Counted from the first letter of the stretch, positions 11,816 through 25,750 are shown. The stretch: DNA of 64,000 nucleotides from Terana coerulea (GCA_024811115.1 JAKOGH010000002.1:124001-188000), one strand, 5' to 3'. The notes: generated by a model not told the origin, from the sequence alone. Translations and numbers: made by a program.

Positions 11816-14519
11816 CTACGACGAACCGGAAGAAATGGCGGCAGGAGCCGCAACGGTCTCGTCATACGCCGGCGGCGCCTCCCCGACCTCGCTCTCCTGC
11901 CCCGCCACGAGCCGCTCGAACTGCGAGCTCCGGTCCAACAACGCCTCCATCCGGATCTGCGACGGCCGCGTCACGCTCGGCGACCGCGGCGCCGTCGGCG
12001 TAATCGTGCCCGCGTGCGGGCGGTGGAAGTAGCCGGTGGGCTGCAGCGGGATGTTGGGCGTGAGCATCACGAGGTCCGTGTTCGGCGTCGTGTCACCGCT
12101 GTGGTGCACGTTGCGGCTCGAGCTGCACGCGCAGACGGGGCTCGCGACCGCGCCGCCGCTCGTGCTTGGCGCCTCTGTGTACGGAGGCAGGGCCGTGAAG
12201 TCTGGCCGGCACAAGCACTGTATACGGTTATGATTAGCTAACCTTGAGCAATGAAATGAGCCAAGGCTGAGACATACGGATAGGATGTGTATGGGTGTCT
12301 GCACGACGATGTCAAACATTTTCCTCTTCCCCGTCTGCGGATCCAATTCCTGGTCATCGCCGCGCTGTACACGGAATATGATCTTAAGGGTATGCGAGAC
12401 GATGATGTTGCTCTTCTTGTTCTTATTGGTGAAATGCAGCTCGTGGCAGGACTTCGGCAGCGGAATGTCTTTGGTGATCGACCATGGTCCCGGACCCATT
12501 AAGTTCGACACCGTCTCGCTGACGTCGTCGTCCGATGTCTCGGGGCCGCACAGCGCGGACTGTTTGAACGCCTCTAGGTTGTCAGAGGTGAGGGGCAACA
12601 GCGGTTGGTCCTTCTGCAAATCCTTGAGCGACATGAGCACGATGCGATTCAGAGGATCGGTTCGGACGAGACGCTTGAAGTCGGTGTAATACTCTACGCG
12701 TTCTGATACTCCAAATGAGCCACATAAAACAATGTAAATAATAAGCATCTCAAACCTTCAATGACTAGCGATAGTCTGAAGATCTTCATCTTCGTCCATG
12801 GCACGAAGGTAATACTGAAGGGTATAACGCCGCCAACCGGGAAGCTTCGCCCGGAGATAGCAATCATATATTGCATCTGGGTGTCCCATTGTCTTTCGAC
12901 GATGATGCTGTCAGTCTCTTCCGTGTCGTCTTCGGATGGGGACGCCACGACGGTGACCTCCTGTGCGGCAGTGAGCTTCGTGGTGAAAGTCCCGGGCCGA
13001 TGCACAGTCGCTTTGAGTCGCCACACCACTGAGCCAAAATCCGTGGTCAGCGTAGGTGGGGAATTTGGTGGTATCGCAAATGATATCGGATAGGTGTATA
13101 CACCTTAAAAGCGAATTAGCCCCAGCACGGTAAATCGACTATTAGTTGTAATTCTCACCTTTCCGGAACTCTTTCCACCCCTCACCGCCCTCGTCATCCT
13201 CACTGTCCAGCCCCAGCACCTCGGTGACACGTTCGAGCGTCGAGCGCTCCTTCGGCTCTCGCGTCCGACCCCTACGCGTGTTCAGGTCTCCGAACCTGTC
13301 CGGGCTGCTGTCGCGAGCATACGGATCTCGCGACCGACTTTGGCTGGGGGTGTACGCGTGCAGTTCACGCTCGGCGCGGGAGACCGAACGGACACGCTCT
13401 TTGACGGCGTCGAAGAACATGCCGATGCTCGACCGCTTGCCCTTGCTTCGGCCGCGGCCATCCTCGTGTCCGTGCGCGTACTCGTGACCGTCGCTGCGGG
13501 AAGGGCTGTACGGAGGGCGCGCGGGCGAGGATGCAGGGTGGTTACCACCGCTGCTGCTTCCGAGGACGAATTCAGGACGAGGCTCGTCCCAGGATACCCG
13601 GCGCGAGATTGAGCCGTCCGGACTCTCGTACGTCGGTGTATGCGGCTCGTGGACGCCTGCAACCTCCCTTGGTTCAGCATTCACGCAGCAAGACAGCACG
13701 TAGATATAGCTCACTGGAGAGATCACGTTCTACAGAACGCAACGGTCTGTGCCTAATATCTTCCTGGCTTCCTTGAGGCGAGTCTTCTTGGGTGATGGGT
13801 GTGATGAGTGACGGCGCTCTAGAGGCAGCAGGGCTTCGTCGAAGAGGAGTCATGGTTGGCGTATACATGGGGGAATACGGGGGAGTCGGCAGTTGCTCAT
13901 TGTGCTGAGACACGAATCCAGGCTGATAGAAAGTCTGGTCCGCACTGAGGCGTCTTGCGGGACGACCGCGTTGCTGGCCACGAACGGGATGTCTACCGCG
14001 CTCTTCGTCCTGGTCGTGTCCACGCTCACTTGACCCGGACGAGTCATCGTCATCGTCATGACGTTGCGGGTCTCGCTCATCGTCTATCCACAGGCCAGGA
14101 CCGACAGAGAGGGTGCGGCGGTGGGAGGAAGTGTTCGGAGAAGACCCAGCTTTGAAGAAGGTGTATGACTGGGAGTAGATTTTGTGTTCCTCACTGACCT
14201 CGACGCGACGTGCACCTATTCCTGAATGAGACACACGTATGAGCCCGCCGTACAGACTGGTGTGCCTGAGTTGGTAGTCTCTCAGCACCTCGGTAAGGAA
14301 CGCACCTTCAGGCCAAGCCGTGCTCGTTTTCCCAATCAACTCAACTTCAATACTCGCTATCTTCGTCGGCTTGGAAAGGTTCAGGGTCAACAAGCCTCTA
14401 AGCATCGCTGGCGGTGCTGACGGCTGTGTGCCATGTCTCGAACGTCCTGTGCCGTCTCCGGTCCGCAAGAACACTACGGACTCAGTGAGTCGAATTGAGA
14501 GCGAGTTCTTCGACGGCAT
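11816..14519 (-). CDS. Alpha-arrestin (arrestin-related trafficking adaptor)
   Basis: Five exons (14519-13715, 13656-13159, 13103-12756, 12702-12278, 12217-11816) with GT-AG borders and consistent phase give 825 residues. The N-terminal part has arrestin-N strands (LRGLLTLNLSKPTKIASIEVEL, given here as 14430-14310, and HKIYSQSYTFFKAG). A long low-complexity insert rich in Asp, Ser, Arg and Pro follows (residues about 130-430). Then come the arrestin-C strands (VYTYPISFAIPPNSPPTL, ATVHRPGTFTTKLTA, GGVIPFSITFVPWTKMKI), the SHTLKIIFRVQR strand and the characteristic end motif ILS-CLCRPDFTALPPY. The tail contains PPAYDE, a PPxY ligand for Rsp5-type WW domains. Such proteins recruit the Rsp5 ubiquitin ligase to plasma-membrane transporters for endocytosis. 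Which cargo is served is not visible. Confidence 0.85.
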
Positions 14520-15541
14520 GAGGGGTAGAGGGCAAGGAGATGGTGGTGGTACGGAAGAAAATGTTACAACATGCGTTTTATGGCTTTAGTCGAGGACCTG
14601 TTCCGCCCGTGAATCCGAGTCCAGACAATTTGCTTATTTTATTGCGCCGTCGGAACGAAGGAGCGATGGGATGCAGCACACACGTGGGGGGTGCCCGGGG
14701 TCCATCGGCCGTCCCTAAAAGCGCACGCTTTGTGGCGTTCGCAGTGCAAAATCCGAATCAAGAAACATCTCGGACTCCGAGTCAGAGGTAACTTATGCAC
14801 TGCCAGAAGCTAAATCCGAGGCCATGTAAAATTTGGTTTATTCTGCACAGACTTTGCGACGAAATATGAAAGGCATGAAACCGTAGTTTGGCACGATGAC
14901 AGTTTTCTTTCCATATTCAGAGAGCTAATACCGCCCTTGAAGTTACTGTAAGTAGCCGATCCCGCCCGCCGTATGAGACCGGACGCATCCCCAATGGTAG
15001 AATTTGCTCTACTGGTGCTACTAGTAGATGTCGTAGTATGCTAGTGCGGTTGTTGCCGGGGTGACATACGATTCACGAGTTTGCCGTTGCCAAAGTGATC
15101 ATCCCGACCGATCCGACTTGAAGTAGGTAGCGCCGTAACCAGAAGTTGCGTGGGTAGCTAACCACTCGGAACCCAGAAAAAACGATGTTGAGGGGCGGGG
15201 TAGCCCGGGTAGTGACATTACGTCCATAAGGTGAGTTAGCACTGCCTTGGGTCAAAACAATAAGCAAAAGCACCCGGTGTGTGTAATTGTTACCAATGCC
15301 GCTTGATGTGTGCGTTATTTATGGCGCAGTCAGCATTTTGTCGCATCTTTTGAGTCTACTATTAGAGCATGGACATATGTGCTCGGTGTAATAATACCGG
15401 TCGAACGTTGTGCATGTCATGGTTCGTGTACATTGATAGTAATACAAGATGAGAATTGTAGTCTATGGTGGGTATGTCCAAGCGTCAACAGAAACAGACC
15501 TAGAAACAGAGTAATAGATACAAACGCAATATCGCCTCATG
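14520..15541. other. Intergenic, no gene seen
   Basis: About 1 kb between the arrestin start and the TRK 3' end. It contains only short open frames without a recognisable domain. The half next to 14519 should hold the arrestin promoter. Confidence 0.4.
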
Positions 15542-18500
15542 TTATGACGGCGTAGGTTCTCGTTCATGCGACTGCGACTCTCTGCGCTCCACTCCTCCAT
15601 TGTCCTCGCTATTTGCCCGCCACGACCGCCGCTGCAGCTTCTCCGACGGCGACGTCCCATCATACGCCGTTCCGTTCGCGTACGCGCTCGAGCCCTGCGA
15701 GCTCTCCCTGCGCGGCGCGTTCTCGGGCTCCTTCTCGCCAAAGTCGCCTTCGGACGGGTCGCCACGGTATTCAAAGGGCAAGATGACGGCGCGGTCGATG
15801 GCAACGGGAAGCCCGCGGTGGCGGCCCCGGAGCATGACTGCGCAAACGATGAGTTTTGATAGCGGGCTGAAGGAGCCGGAGAAGGAGTAGTTGCCCTGTG
15901 AAGCGACGAGGTGAAACAATGCACGAGAAGAAAGGTGAAACTTTACGAACAGATGGGATTCCAAGAGACAGCCCAACCGTACTATATGCAGAGACTAATT
16001 CAAAGACTGTCATTTCACCATTAGCTGCGTATCACAAACGAAACGAAATGGGAAACTCACTGATGCTGAAGATGGTGAACCAAGACAAGTTGTCGGGATT
16101 GTTGATATTATGACGTTCGATGATGCAGACTAAGAACAGGGCCATGGCCAGCCACCACATATCTAGATTTGCGTAGTTAGCAAGCGCCTGGCTCACAAGC
16201 GAATGCAACAACTTGCCAAAGGACAGCTGCTTGCGCATGTGCATCGCCAAGTATGAGCTCCAGATAGTGGCCCGACTGCCCGTCGGATGGAAATTTTCCT
16301 CATCATACGAGTCGTCGTCCTCAAACACGCCGAGCGACTTTTCCTCATACACATTTGTCGAGCGGACGCTCATGGCGATGGGATCTATTACCATGCAGTG
16401 ACATCAGCAACGCAGTTCATGCAAGAAGAGTGAACCCGGCACTTACATACGCTGACATACATCATGATCACGTACAGCACTCTGTAGACTCTTGATCAGC
16501 ACCCCATGTTTCGATTAGATTGTATGAGACTCACTTCACAGCCGGGGCGAGAGCAGACAGAGCGACGGTACCGAATCCGGCAGCACGTACAGCAGTTGCC
16601 TGGAGAAGGCCGTTGATGACCCTCACGCCGACAGGTAGAACCTCGACAGCAGGATTGCCGATATCCAAGACGAGGAAAAAGAACCAATCCGTCAAGCTAT
16701 GTCAGAAACACCGAGAATGAGCAGATTGTTGGGAAATAGTTGGATTTACACACTTGAGGAAGAGGACGATCGTAAACAAGAACCACGTTTGATGTGAGGG
16801 GAATAGGTAAATGAAGCAGCGCCTAGGATGGTCGAGCAGAAAGTGCAGGGTCTCATTCAGTCGTGAACGTTCCGGAGTTGATTTCGTAATTATCCAGCTA
16901 CAGAATTATCAGGTCCTCATTGATACCGAGGATAGCGAGTAACTCACATCATGAACCGTAGACTGCAAGCAAGAAGCAGGTTCGTTAGTAGACGAAAGCT
17001 CGTAAATGAGCAGTATCTTACAATATAGGCTGAAGATCGCTCGTCAACAACAACACATTGCGATGATAAAAAGCGGCGAAATACTCACGAATGCAGTATT
17101 ACCAGCCAGAATTAATATAACCATACAACTAATCATAGGATATGCGCGTTGGAAGGGGACCATGGATTGGTCCTGTAATGACATGCCGGTGTTCGTGTAT
17201 GCTGACACGACTTGGAATAGTGAGAACCTATGGGCAATAATTAGTCCGTTGCCAGTACATTTGTCCGCTAAACACACATACCACGTAGAGGAAACTGGCC
17301 TATGCTCCGCGGGCGGGACGAAGTTGGCCTGCCAACGAGGTATTGATATGTACGGCGCGATTACAGTAAATGCTACGAGCTGCAACATAATGTGATACTG
17401 TGGACCTCCGTCAGTAAATCCCCGTAGCAGTTCATAATCCGACACGTACTGCGCCGACAATCCATAACAACGCGGTCAGAGCCCTGTACTCAACACCACC
17501 CAGCTCCTCCAATTGGTCCCTCGTGAGCTGTTGGAATGCCGAATTCCGGCCCACGACGGCTTCAAACGAGATGTATGGGACGGGGACCGCGCCGGGGGCA
17601 AGCGTTCCCCTATGCTGGCTCGCAATGGTCTGTGTGCGCGGAATGGTTACCGTGCGCGTCAGCTGGCGCTTCAGAGTTGGGAACAAGTGGTCCACGACGC
17701 GATTGACAATCTCGTAAGGCATCGGAAACCCGCCAAACCCGCGGTGCTTCGTCCGCATAGAGTGGTACGTGTGTTGCGTGTTCGTGAATGGCAGCCCGGT
17801 ATGGCCTGCGCGTGCGCTGTGCATCGTATGGGTACGCGGCATGGTGCCAGTGCGGGGTATCGTCGTGGTGCCAGCGGACGGTAGCGATGGCTTGCGGCTA
17901 CGAGGGGAGCTGGCAGGCTCTGCGCTGGGCCGGACGTCTGTCGTGGACATAATAGAATTTAGCCGTGGACGCTCGGAGACGGGTTCGCGATCCCTCTCTG
18001 GCCGCGGAGAGAGCGCGAACTCAATGGTCTGCGTCCGAGGCAAGGGGTCTTTGGCGTCTTCTCGTCTTCCTAAGTTGAAGGAAGGACGGCCTGGTAGTAG
18101 CGCACATTAGTTCACTGAATATATGCGTTTCCGCACGATGCCTACCACGTAGAGAACGGTAGCCATGGTGATCAAGCTGAGGAAGTGAACTCTGCTCTTT
18201 TCTGAAAGCTGGTCAATGATATGGCCATGTACAGCCAGCGGATGACCCACTTCTGCCCAATGATACTATCTTGAGAGCTATCAAATCCTCGTTGTATCTC
18301 TGCATCCGTCGCCTCTGATATTGAGTTCACCGCAGATTCGACCTCTGCTGGGTCAACAGGCCGTGACTGGGATCCCGCATCCGTTGAAGAGCGCGTTCGC
18401 TGAGGCGTAACGTGAGGAGTCGGCCCTTCGCTGATGTATCCGCTCGGGTTCACGAGCTTCGGTGCCACTTCCATCCGACGAATCATGTCCGTGCGCAAGC

Positions 18501-19151
18501 GGCTTGCAGTAGACCGACCTCGTTCGCCGTGGGTAGAGTTCTCTACGCTGTCAGGGTCTTCAGGGATAGTCTTCAATTGTGGTTTTCTCAGGAGGCTTGC
18601 CGCTCGTTTCCACCATGGCTCGAGATGAACCTGTACCGGCACATCAACCTTTTCCGCAACGCGGCGCGCGATTTCGGCTTCGACGACATGCTGGAACTTG
18701 GTTGCAAAGATCTCTCTCCGGACATACACCATGACCCACGATACAACCACCTGCACAGCTGATGGGTGTGAGGGATTTTGCGGATGGACGGATGACGTAC
18801 CGGGGTGCCCATACACATCTGCACAAACAGTATAACTTGCTGCCATGGCGTCAGACTGCTCAGGTCGACCGTGGCCAGTCCGCACACCGTGATCGCACTG
18901 ACACTGTTGAACAGTGCATCTATGTAGCTGATGTGGAATTCCCCGTTGCTCGCGTAAAATATCCCGGAGGCGATTAGGGGGTGAAGGTACTGAAACCGAA
19001 CGGTCAGCCGGCCAAACCCAGCAAGAAAGATCGGCGCTCACAAGAAGAGAATGTGGACCCTGTAGAAGTTGAGGTGCGCTCTAATATACCGTCCTAGCCT
19101 GTCCACGCGATCTTTCCATAGGGCTTGCTTTTGGGAGGAGAGCAGGGACAT
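15542..19151 (-). CDS. TRK-type high-affinity potassium transporter
   Basis: A long multi-exon gene. ATG at 19151 gives MSLLSSQKQALWKDRV; TAA is at 15542. All four pore loops are visible in order: SAITVCGLATVDLSSLTPWQ (exon near 18900), FQVVSAYTNTGMSLQDQ (near 17200), ATAVRAAGFGTVALSAL (near 16600) and ELVSAYSTVGLSLGIP (near 15980). Each keeps the filter glycine. Between loops 1 and 2 lies the long hydrophilic loop typical of fungal TRKs (18700-17600), followed by the conserved PYISFEAVVGRNSAFQ and LTRDQLEELGGVEYRAL. After loop 3 the family motif YPIAMSVRSTNVYEE is seen as PIAMSVRSTNVYEEK. TRK proteins take up K+ across the plasma membrane driven by membrane potential. The C-terminus is a charged Ser/Glu/Arg tail. 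Individual small exons are approximate. Confidence 0.88.
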
Positions 19152-20003
19152 GCGAGCGAGAAGAATCGATCGTCGAACAGGGATCGTTGGCTTCAGCAGA
19201 TTGTAGGTGCGTTATTCGGCGTTGTTGGAACGTCTCTGGTGAGCAAGGTGGCCTATCATGGAGAGTCAAAGAGCCGGGATGTCAGGGATGGTTGTGAGCA
19301 GAGACTAAGCGTAGAGCTCACAGAGCTCGGTGGAGGACCTCTACACTCCTCCCCGATCTGGTTCGTCCTGCCCGATCTATCCTTTTCCGAATTTGAATAG
19401 CAGATGTTGGCAGAATGCCTCTCAACGCACACTGGCAGCCTAGTAGGCCACAATATGGTGGTGGCTGGCAGCCTGATGGCCACAACGTCGTGGTGGTAGG
19501 AAAACAACGGAGAACAAGCGAGCCAAGGAAAGATTGCGGGAATGTTCGTCTACATATTATTATAATATTAGAAGTCGGCGAGCATGAAAGTTCTGCTCCC
19601 AAGTGCGTCATTGCAAGCCAAGATCCGGTGTGCGACCCTCAAAATTATCGGTGCGAAGCAGGCCAGAGTACTCTCGAGAGCATAACGACGGAACAACAGG
19701 TCATATCGTTACCGCAATGTAGTAGCAAGAAGGGCCATACTATCCAGTATACTAAAAGACGAATGGACAGGTGTTGCGACTCGATTGTACATACTATGAT
19801 GTTACAAGTAAGCTGCGCAGATTCTAGCAAAGACTCGGATGGATGGGAATGACTACATGCATATGATGAATAGCCGTGAGCCAAGAGACGTGGACTCGAT
19901 ATAGAGTAATGGAATAATTACAGAAATGCCGATGAATAGGTGAACACAGTGAGCGCAATACATAAGCGATGAATGCAGAGAATGAACGAGATGTGATACA
20001 AGT
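19152..20003. other. Intergenic, no gene seen
   Basis: About 850 bp upstream of the TRK start and downstream of eIF4G. It holds a short imperfect direct repeat near 19440-19500 (tggccacaa...gtggtgg) but no coding signal. Confidence 0.4.
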
Positions 20004-23000
20004 CTAACCCAACATGCCCAGCAGTTTCTCACTGTCCTCTGACTTGCTGAAAAGTCGTTTGCACCGATCCTGGTCCTTGTCGAGACCAGCGCCCTGGAGC
20101 ATCTTGATGAAGTACGCAGGAGCCTTGGGTGCATCGACGGCGATGTCGTCCAAGTACTCGGCGGTGATCGCGAAGCCCTCCTCGAAGGTGTTAGGCGAAG
20201 CAAAGTTCTTGCTTGCGGCTCGTGCGAAGAAGTCCGCAACCAACTGGGCGTCGGCCTCCTTGGACTCCAGCGCAGAGCCGACGAGCTTGTCGACGAGACG
20301 ATGCCGGTGCTCGACAGGAAGCTTGGTGAAATACACCTCTGCTTCGTCGAGATCGCGGATGCTGAAGAATTCCTTCGAGTCCTCGTCTATACGGACCTTG
20401 GCCTCAGCTTCCGTCATCGATGGGCCCGATGGGCCATTTGAGGACTCGCCCTCGTCCTCAGATGGAACAGTTGACGCGGCGGGTGTGTCGTCCTTGTCGT
20501 CTGCCTTCGGTACTGAGCGAGGAAGAAGCTGGAGCTTGCGACGCTGCGGGGGCGCTCCGGAAGCATCCGGCGCACCAGCGGAACCCATGTCGATGCTAGC
20601 CTTCCGGCTGGGAGGTCGACTGCCCTTCGCAGCTGGTGGCTCCCCGGCCAGCTCTGCGTTCTGGCTGAGCATGGAGAACATGTTGGCGGAGCCGGTTCGC
20701 GAGAGCGTCGAGTCTCTCTTGTTCTCCTTCTTGCCAGCGAAGACGCTGCTGGGACCGAAAGTCATGGGAGTCTGCTTGGCGATCTTGCCAAACTGTGACA
20801 GATCGCCAGCCTTGGGCGGTGCGCGAGGAGCGGAGTTGCCAGCGACAGCCCAACCATCGGGCCCAACTTGACCTTCTCCTCTGTCGCCTCCACGACGTGA
20901 GCCGCCACGAGACATATTGAGAGTCCGGTGGTCCTTCTCCGCGGCTGCCTTGGCCTGTTCCTTGGCCGCCTAATACCCAAATAGACTTTAGAACACTGCA
21001 GGGTAATTGTACGAAGGAGACGTACAGCTTCATGCACAGCAGCAATGGTACTTGGAGCGGCTTGCGCGTTACGCGGTACCCACTTGTGGTCGCGAAGTTC
21101 GATGACATCCTAAAGGCCACCTATGAGCATTGAAGCTGGAGTAAAGTAATCGGGAGATGCACACCTGAAGCATGTACTGCATACGCGAGTTGACGTTACC
21201 GCTCTTCACCAGCTCCTTCATGCGAGAGAAGTACACATCCATGTGGGCGCGAGCCTTGGGTGTATCGAGAATTGCTCCGACGGTGATGAGCAGCTTGCAC
21301 AAGCTCTCGATTTCCTCCTCTTCGGGGTTCTCGACGTTGCCAAGGAGCTTCTTGACACACTCGTGCATGATACGCTCCGTGAGCATCTGGAGCTTGAAAA
21401 GCTCGCCGATGAACTTGATGAGACCGAGACCTTGACGCTTGGCCTTCTGCGCAGCGTAGTACTCGTCGGAGTAGAGAGCGACCTCGCCGTCGTCGGCCTT
21501 CTCCGCGGCCGCCTTCGCAGCATCGTCCTCGCTAGCCTTGCTTGCAGCGGCAGCGGCAGCTGCTTCCTTGGAGGCCCAGCCGCGCTCGAAGTCCTCTTGG
21601 CAACGGTTTAGGAGGTACTTGCGGAACAGGTGGCCGCCTGTGATGTGTTTGCCCTCAGCGTTGCGGATACCGTCGTCTTGCACCTTCGGCGAGATCTGCT
21701 CCATCATCTTGCGGCAGAGGCGAGCGTACATCTCGGACCAGGCAGCCTCATCGGTCGCCTTCTCAAAGACAAGCTTGATCACCTGGATGAGCGTCCGTCC
21801 ATCCTTCTCGTTCTCCGACTTGTTCGCCCAAGCGATAATCTGGTCCGAGATCGAGTCGAACTTCTCCATGGTGAGCTTGTTGAGCAGAGACTTGACCTTA
21901 CGCTCAACCAACTCAGGCGAATCCTCCTGTACGGGTGCAGCTGCTTTCCTGCCAAGGCTTGCAGGCGTCCATCGGTTGGCGGAGAACTCCAGAGGAGCGA
22001 CAGGCTCGAAAGGGCCGCCCTGTTGCGCACCTTGGGAGAACGCAGACGGTTGCGAAGGAGCAGTGTTATTCGTGCCGCGCTTCTCGCCGCGCTTGCTGCG
22101 AGTCCGATTGCTGCCCATGGGTACGGCGCCGGGACCACCCTGGCTGGAGGAGCGAACCATTGGTGACGGCCTACCGAAGGGCATACCGGCGGGACCACCC
22201 GACATACTTGTGGAGCGGTTGTTCGACATGGCGAAACGTTCTTCACTCGACAGCTTGCCCCCTGGAGTAGAGAACTGACCCATAGTAAAGCCAGACTGCT
22301 TGAAGCCAGAGATGCCGAGGCCGACGGCGGCCTGACGAGGAGTCGTCGAAGACGGGGACCCATGCTGACAGAGTTTTGTCGGCGACCCGAACCTCCGCGA
22401 GACATGGTGAAGTTCTGGTCAGTGGGCTCGAGACCGATGGCATCAAGTGGCGGTAGGGAGTCGGGCTTCTCCTTGCAGACGGCCATGAACTGAAGGAGGA
22501 AGTCGCGGTCGTACCTAGAGAAGAGTGGTAGAATTAGTGAAGAAACTGTACATTTATACGAACGGGATGGACGTACCGGAACTTGCCCTGCTTCGCGTTG
22601 ACGTTGAGCTCGATCTTCGGGCTCAGAATGCCCTCCGGATATTCAACAGTGTTGATATCTTCGATGATGCGAGCCGAAGCAAGGGCCGAAGGTAGGGGCT
22701 GAGCAATGGGGCCTCTTGTGCCGGAGAGATCGAGAGGACCAGGTCGCTTCCTGTCAAGTGTGGTATCGAGACGCAATGGCGGCTTGTCTTGGACCTTGTC
22801 CCGGATCTCCTCTTGCAAGGCAGGGTCTTTCGAGTCGTCGACCTCGCCCTCCTCCTTGTCAGGTTTTGATTCAGCTTTAGGAGCGGGAGCTTCGATCTTG
22901 GATGCGGCTTCAGCAGCGGCCTTCTCTGCTTCGGCAGCAGCGACAGCGGCGGCTGCAGCCTTCTCCTTCTCTTCGGCCTCCTTACGTGCTTGCTCTTCAG

Positions 23001-25105
23001 CCTCCCTCTTCTTGCGCTCCTCCTCTTCCTTCTTGGCCCTCTCCTGCTCTTCCTGCTCCTTCAGTACCCGCTCCTTCTCTTCTTCTTCCTTACGCAGCAG
23101 CTCCTTCTCCTCTTCCTCCTTCCGTAGTCGCTCCTTCTCTTCCTCCTCCTTCTTCCGTCGCTCATCTTCCTCCTTCGCCTCCTTCTCCTTAAGTATCCGT
23201 TCGGCCTCCTCCTTCTCCTTCTGCAGACGTTCCTCCGCCTCGCGCTTGACCTTTGCCTCGGCCTCGCGCACCTTGTCTTCCTTCATCTTCTTCAGCCGCG
23301 CCTCTTCAGCCATCCGTAGGACCTTCGCCTCCGGCGTCTCCATCCGCACCGTCTTCCGCGCTGGTGAGCCCGGAGCGACCGCAGGTGGTTGGAAGCCACT
23401 AAGGCTTCCCGATGGCGTGTGCTTCTTGAAGCTCTCCAAGTTAACCTCCTGGCCGTCCTCGCTCTTGATGACGACCTTGCGCGGTACGAACGGTTTCGCG
23501 TTCTGGTTCATGTGGCCGCCAGCAGCGCTGGGGCCGCCTGAGGATGGCGTGGATGGGGCTGAAGGGATGGAGCCGAGGTCGGAGGTTCGGACATGTGGTG
23601 AAGGCATGGGTGCAGGTGCGGGCACGGCGGGGGTCATGGTAGGCGTCGAGGGTGTGTGGAGGGCGGAAGGCGGGTGGCGAGGCGACATGGGCATACCAGG
23701 TTGCTGATGCGGATGAGGTTGATGTGGTGGGGGTGGGCCGCCGGGGGAATGTGGGTGCTGAGGAGGGGCAAGATGCGGTGCCATCTGCCATTGGGGCGCG
23801 TACATGTACTCGGCGGGCATGCCGGAGTAACCGTACTGGCAGAGACACAAAAGTTAGCACGATATATAACTGAAGAGAAACGTACGCACTGAGTAGTATG
23901 GTGCCCATGAAACCGGCTGGCCTGAAGGCAAGCCTTGGGGCTGCCCTTGGGGCGGAGGCCCCATACGTGGGCTCGGCATACCATTGCTCATGGGAGTTTG
24001 AGGTCCGGGAGAGTTGCCAGGACCACCATGAGGGCGGCCATTTACGCCGGAAGGAGGAGGGGCGCCGCCATTAAGCTGAGCCCGAGGATATACAGGAGAA
24101 CGCGGCGGTGCATTGCCATTGGGGCCATTCTGTGGCGGCCGCAGGCCGTTATTAGGCACAAAGGTCTGATAAGTGAGGGTGATATGCGAAGACGATTGTG
24201 ATGGGAGAGGATTGCTGAGGAAGAGGGGCCGGCCTTGTTGATGGAGACGAGACAGAGTCCGAGTGAGGTTGAGAGGATGATGATGCGGGCGATGGGGCAC
24301 TACCGGACCCCTGGAAGAGTTTTTGACGTCGAACTTCGCTGACGATGGTGTTGCAGGTTTTGCGGCTGCTGATGAGACAGACGTGGAAGCGGATGCCGAG
24401 GGTGGCTGCTTCCCATTTACGGCAGCGATAGGGGTGGGTGTCGCAGTCACGGAACCAAACGTCTTGGGTGCCTCGGTTTTTATGGAAGGCACCGACGCAG
24501 GTGAGGAGGATAATGGCGCAGTGGCATCATCTATTGACCCAAATGTTACAGCAGATCCTGAAATGCGAATTCATAAGCACGACAATCCTATGACACAGCG
24601 GAATTGTGCAGAAGGAGACCACGCTAGTAGCGCAGACGACGGAGGGCACTGTCGTAAGGCTGCACATGCCTCCATCACCCTACACCGTGCGAATGCGCCT
24701 GTAGGTCGGTACAGGGCAGCGGAAAGCCGACAGCGATGCGCCGCCTCCGCGGGAGATAACCAGTATCCCTCCCCTCCAGCCTCCCAGCCCCCAGCCCGCC
24801 AGAAACAACACTATGCATACATACTCCTTGTGCCACCACTCGTAGTAAACGGGTTACGTACCTGATTTTGGAGCGCCGACTGGGCTGCGGGCACCTGCGA
24901 CGCCATCCTTGAAAGCAACAGCTTGCCCGAGGGTGCTCGGTCGTCGAGAATGTGTTGGTGCAGCCGACGTGGGGGTAGCTGGCGCTGGAGACTGTGTTCT
25001 GGGAGTGGGCGCAGAAGACGTGTTCGGCGGACCCTTAGCCCAAGCAGACCTTTGCGGAAGCGGCGTCGGAATCTTCGGTGCAGAAGTCGCAGAAGATTTG
25101 CTCAT
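20004..25105 (-). CDS. Translation initiation factor eIF4G
   Basis: A large gene: ATG at 25105 (MSKSSATSAPKIPTPLPQ), TAG at 20004. In order: a long Pro/Ser/Gly-rich N-terminus; a highly charged Glu/Lys/Arg coiled coil with about 11-residue repeats (exon 23300-22900, EEEKERLRKEEEEKELLRKE); the eIF4E-binding motif YDRDFLL (Y-x4-L-hydrophobic) right after a splice acceptor at about 22515; Arg/Gly/Ser-rich linkers; the MIF4G domain (21900-21080, starting VERKVKSLLNKLTMEKFDSI, with KAKRQGLGLIKFIGELFKL); and a C-terminal MA3-like domain (EAEVYFTKLPVEHRHRLVDK) ending ...LLGMLG. eIF4G bridges eIF4E, eIF4A and the 43S complex in the cytoplasm. The frame shifts by one base near 22354-22361, at adjacent GGGG and CCC runs. 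As eIF4G is essential, a sequence error is likely. Confidence 0.9.
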
Positions 25106-25750
25106 TCTTCGGGATGGAGGGCGATGAAGGCAAGGAGGGAGTGCAAGCAAGAGTCAGTGCCTGCGACAGCGAGGGTGCCTTGCTCGACGTACGAATTGCA
25201 GCGATTTGTCTCGTGAATGTGGGAGATAACTGTCGCGTGAAGGTCGGTCGTGAAAGATGACCTGCCTGCAGGCGAACGAATGGTCGCGAGTTGGAAGAAG
25301 GTGCCTAAGGTGCGGATGCTGGATGAAACAGCGATCCGTTGAGTCTTGTCCTCGTCGTGGACGGCAGCAGACAGCAGAACCACGACAAGCCGCACAAAAA
25401 ATCAGAGGGCCGGTGCGGGGTGGACCCCGGAAACTGCCGCACCATTCCTCCGGGGTCCGTATTGACATCATGACGCTTGCTCTCTCACTCAGAAATTACG
25501 GCGCATTCTGGCACTCAGGACGTAAATGAGACAGCGAGTAACACAATTATGCAGGAACAAGCTGGAAAGTAAGAGATATCCGAACATCGTGTATACCTCG
25601 AGGGAACCAAGAATTCAGATAGTCCGAGGTTCAGCAATATATATACAAGCGCGGCACGGTGTACACGGTACCGATAGCAGTCACAAATCTGCACAGCATA
25701 GAAATCGAAACCACCAACACCTTCATCCCGACATCTCGGGTTCGGAGACC
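25106..25750. other. Intergenic, no gene seen
   Basis: Holds the eIF4G 5' leader and promoter and the 3' flank of the cytochrome b2-like gene. Both neighbours are on the minus strand. No coding signal is visible. Confidence 0.4.

Noticed and set aside
20014..20871. 285-codon plus-strand open frame
   Set aside because: Antisense shadow of the last eIF4G exon; Ser/Leu-rich composition is the mirror of the sense codons.
22706..23707. 333-codon plus-strand Ser-rich open frame
   Set aside because: Antisense of the Glu/Lys-rich eIF4G repeats; the long serine runs are the reverse reading of Glu codons.
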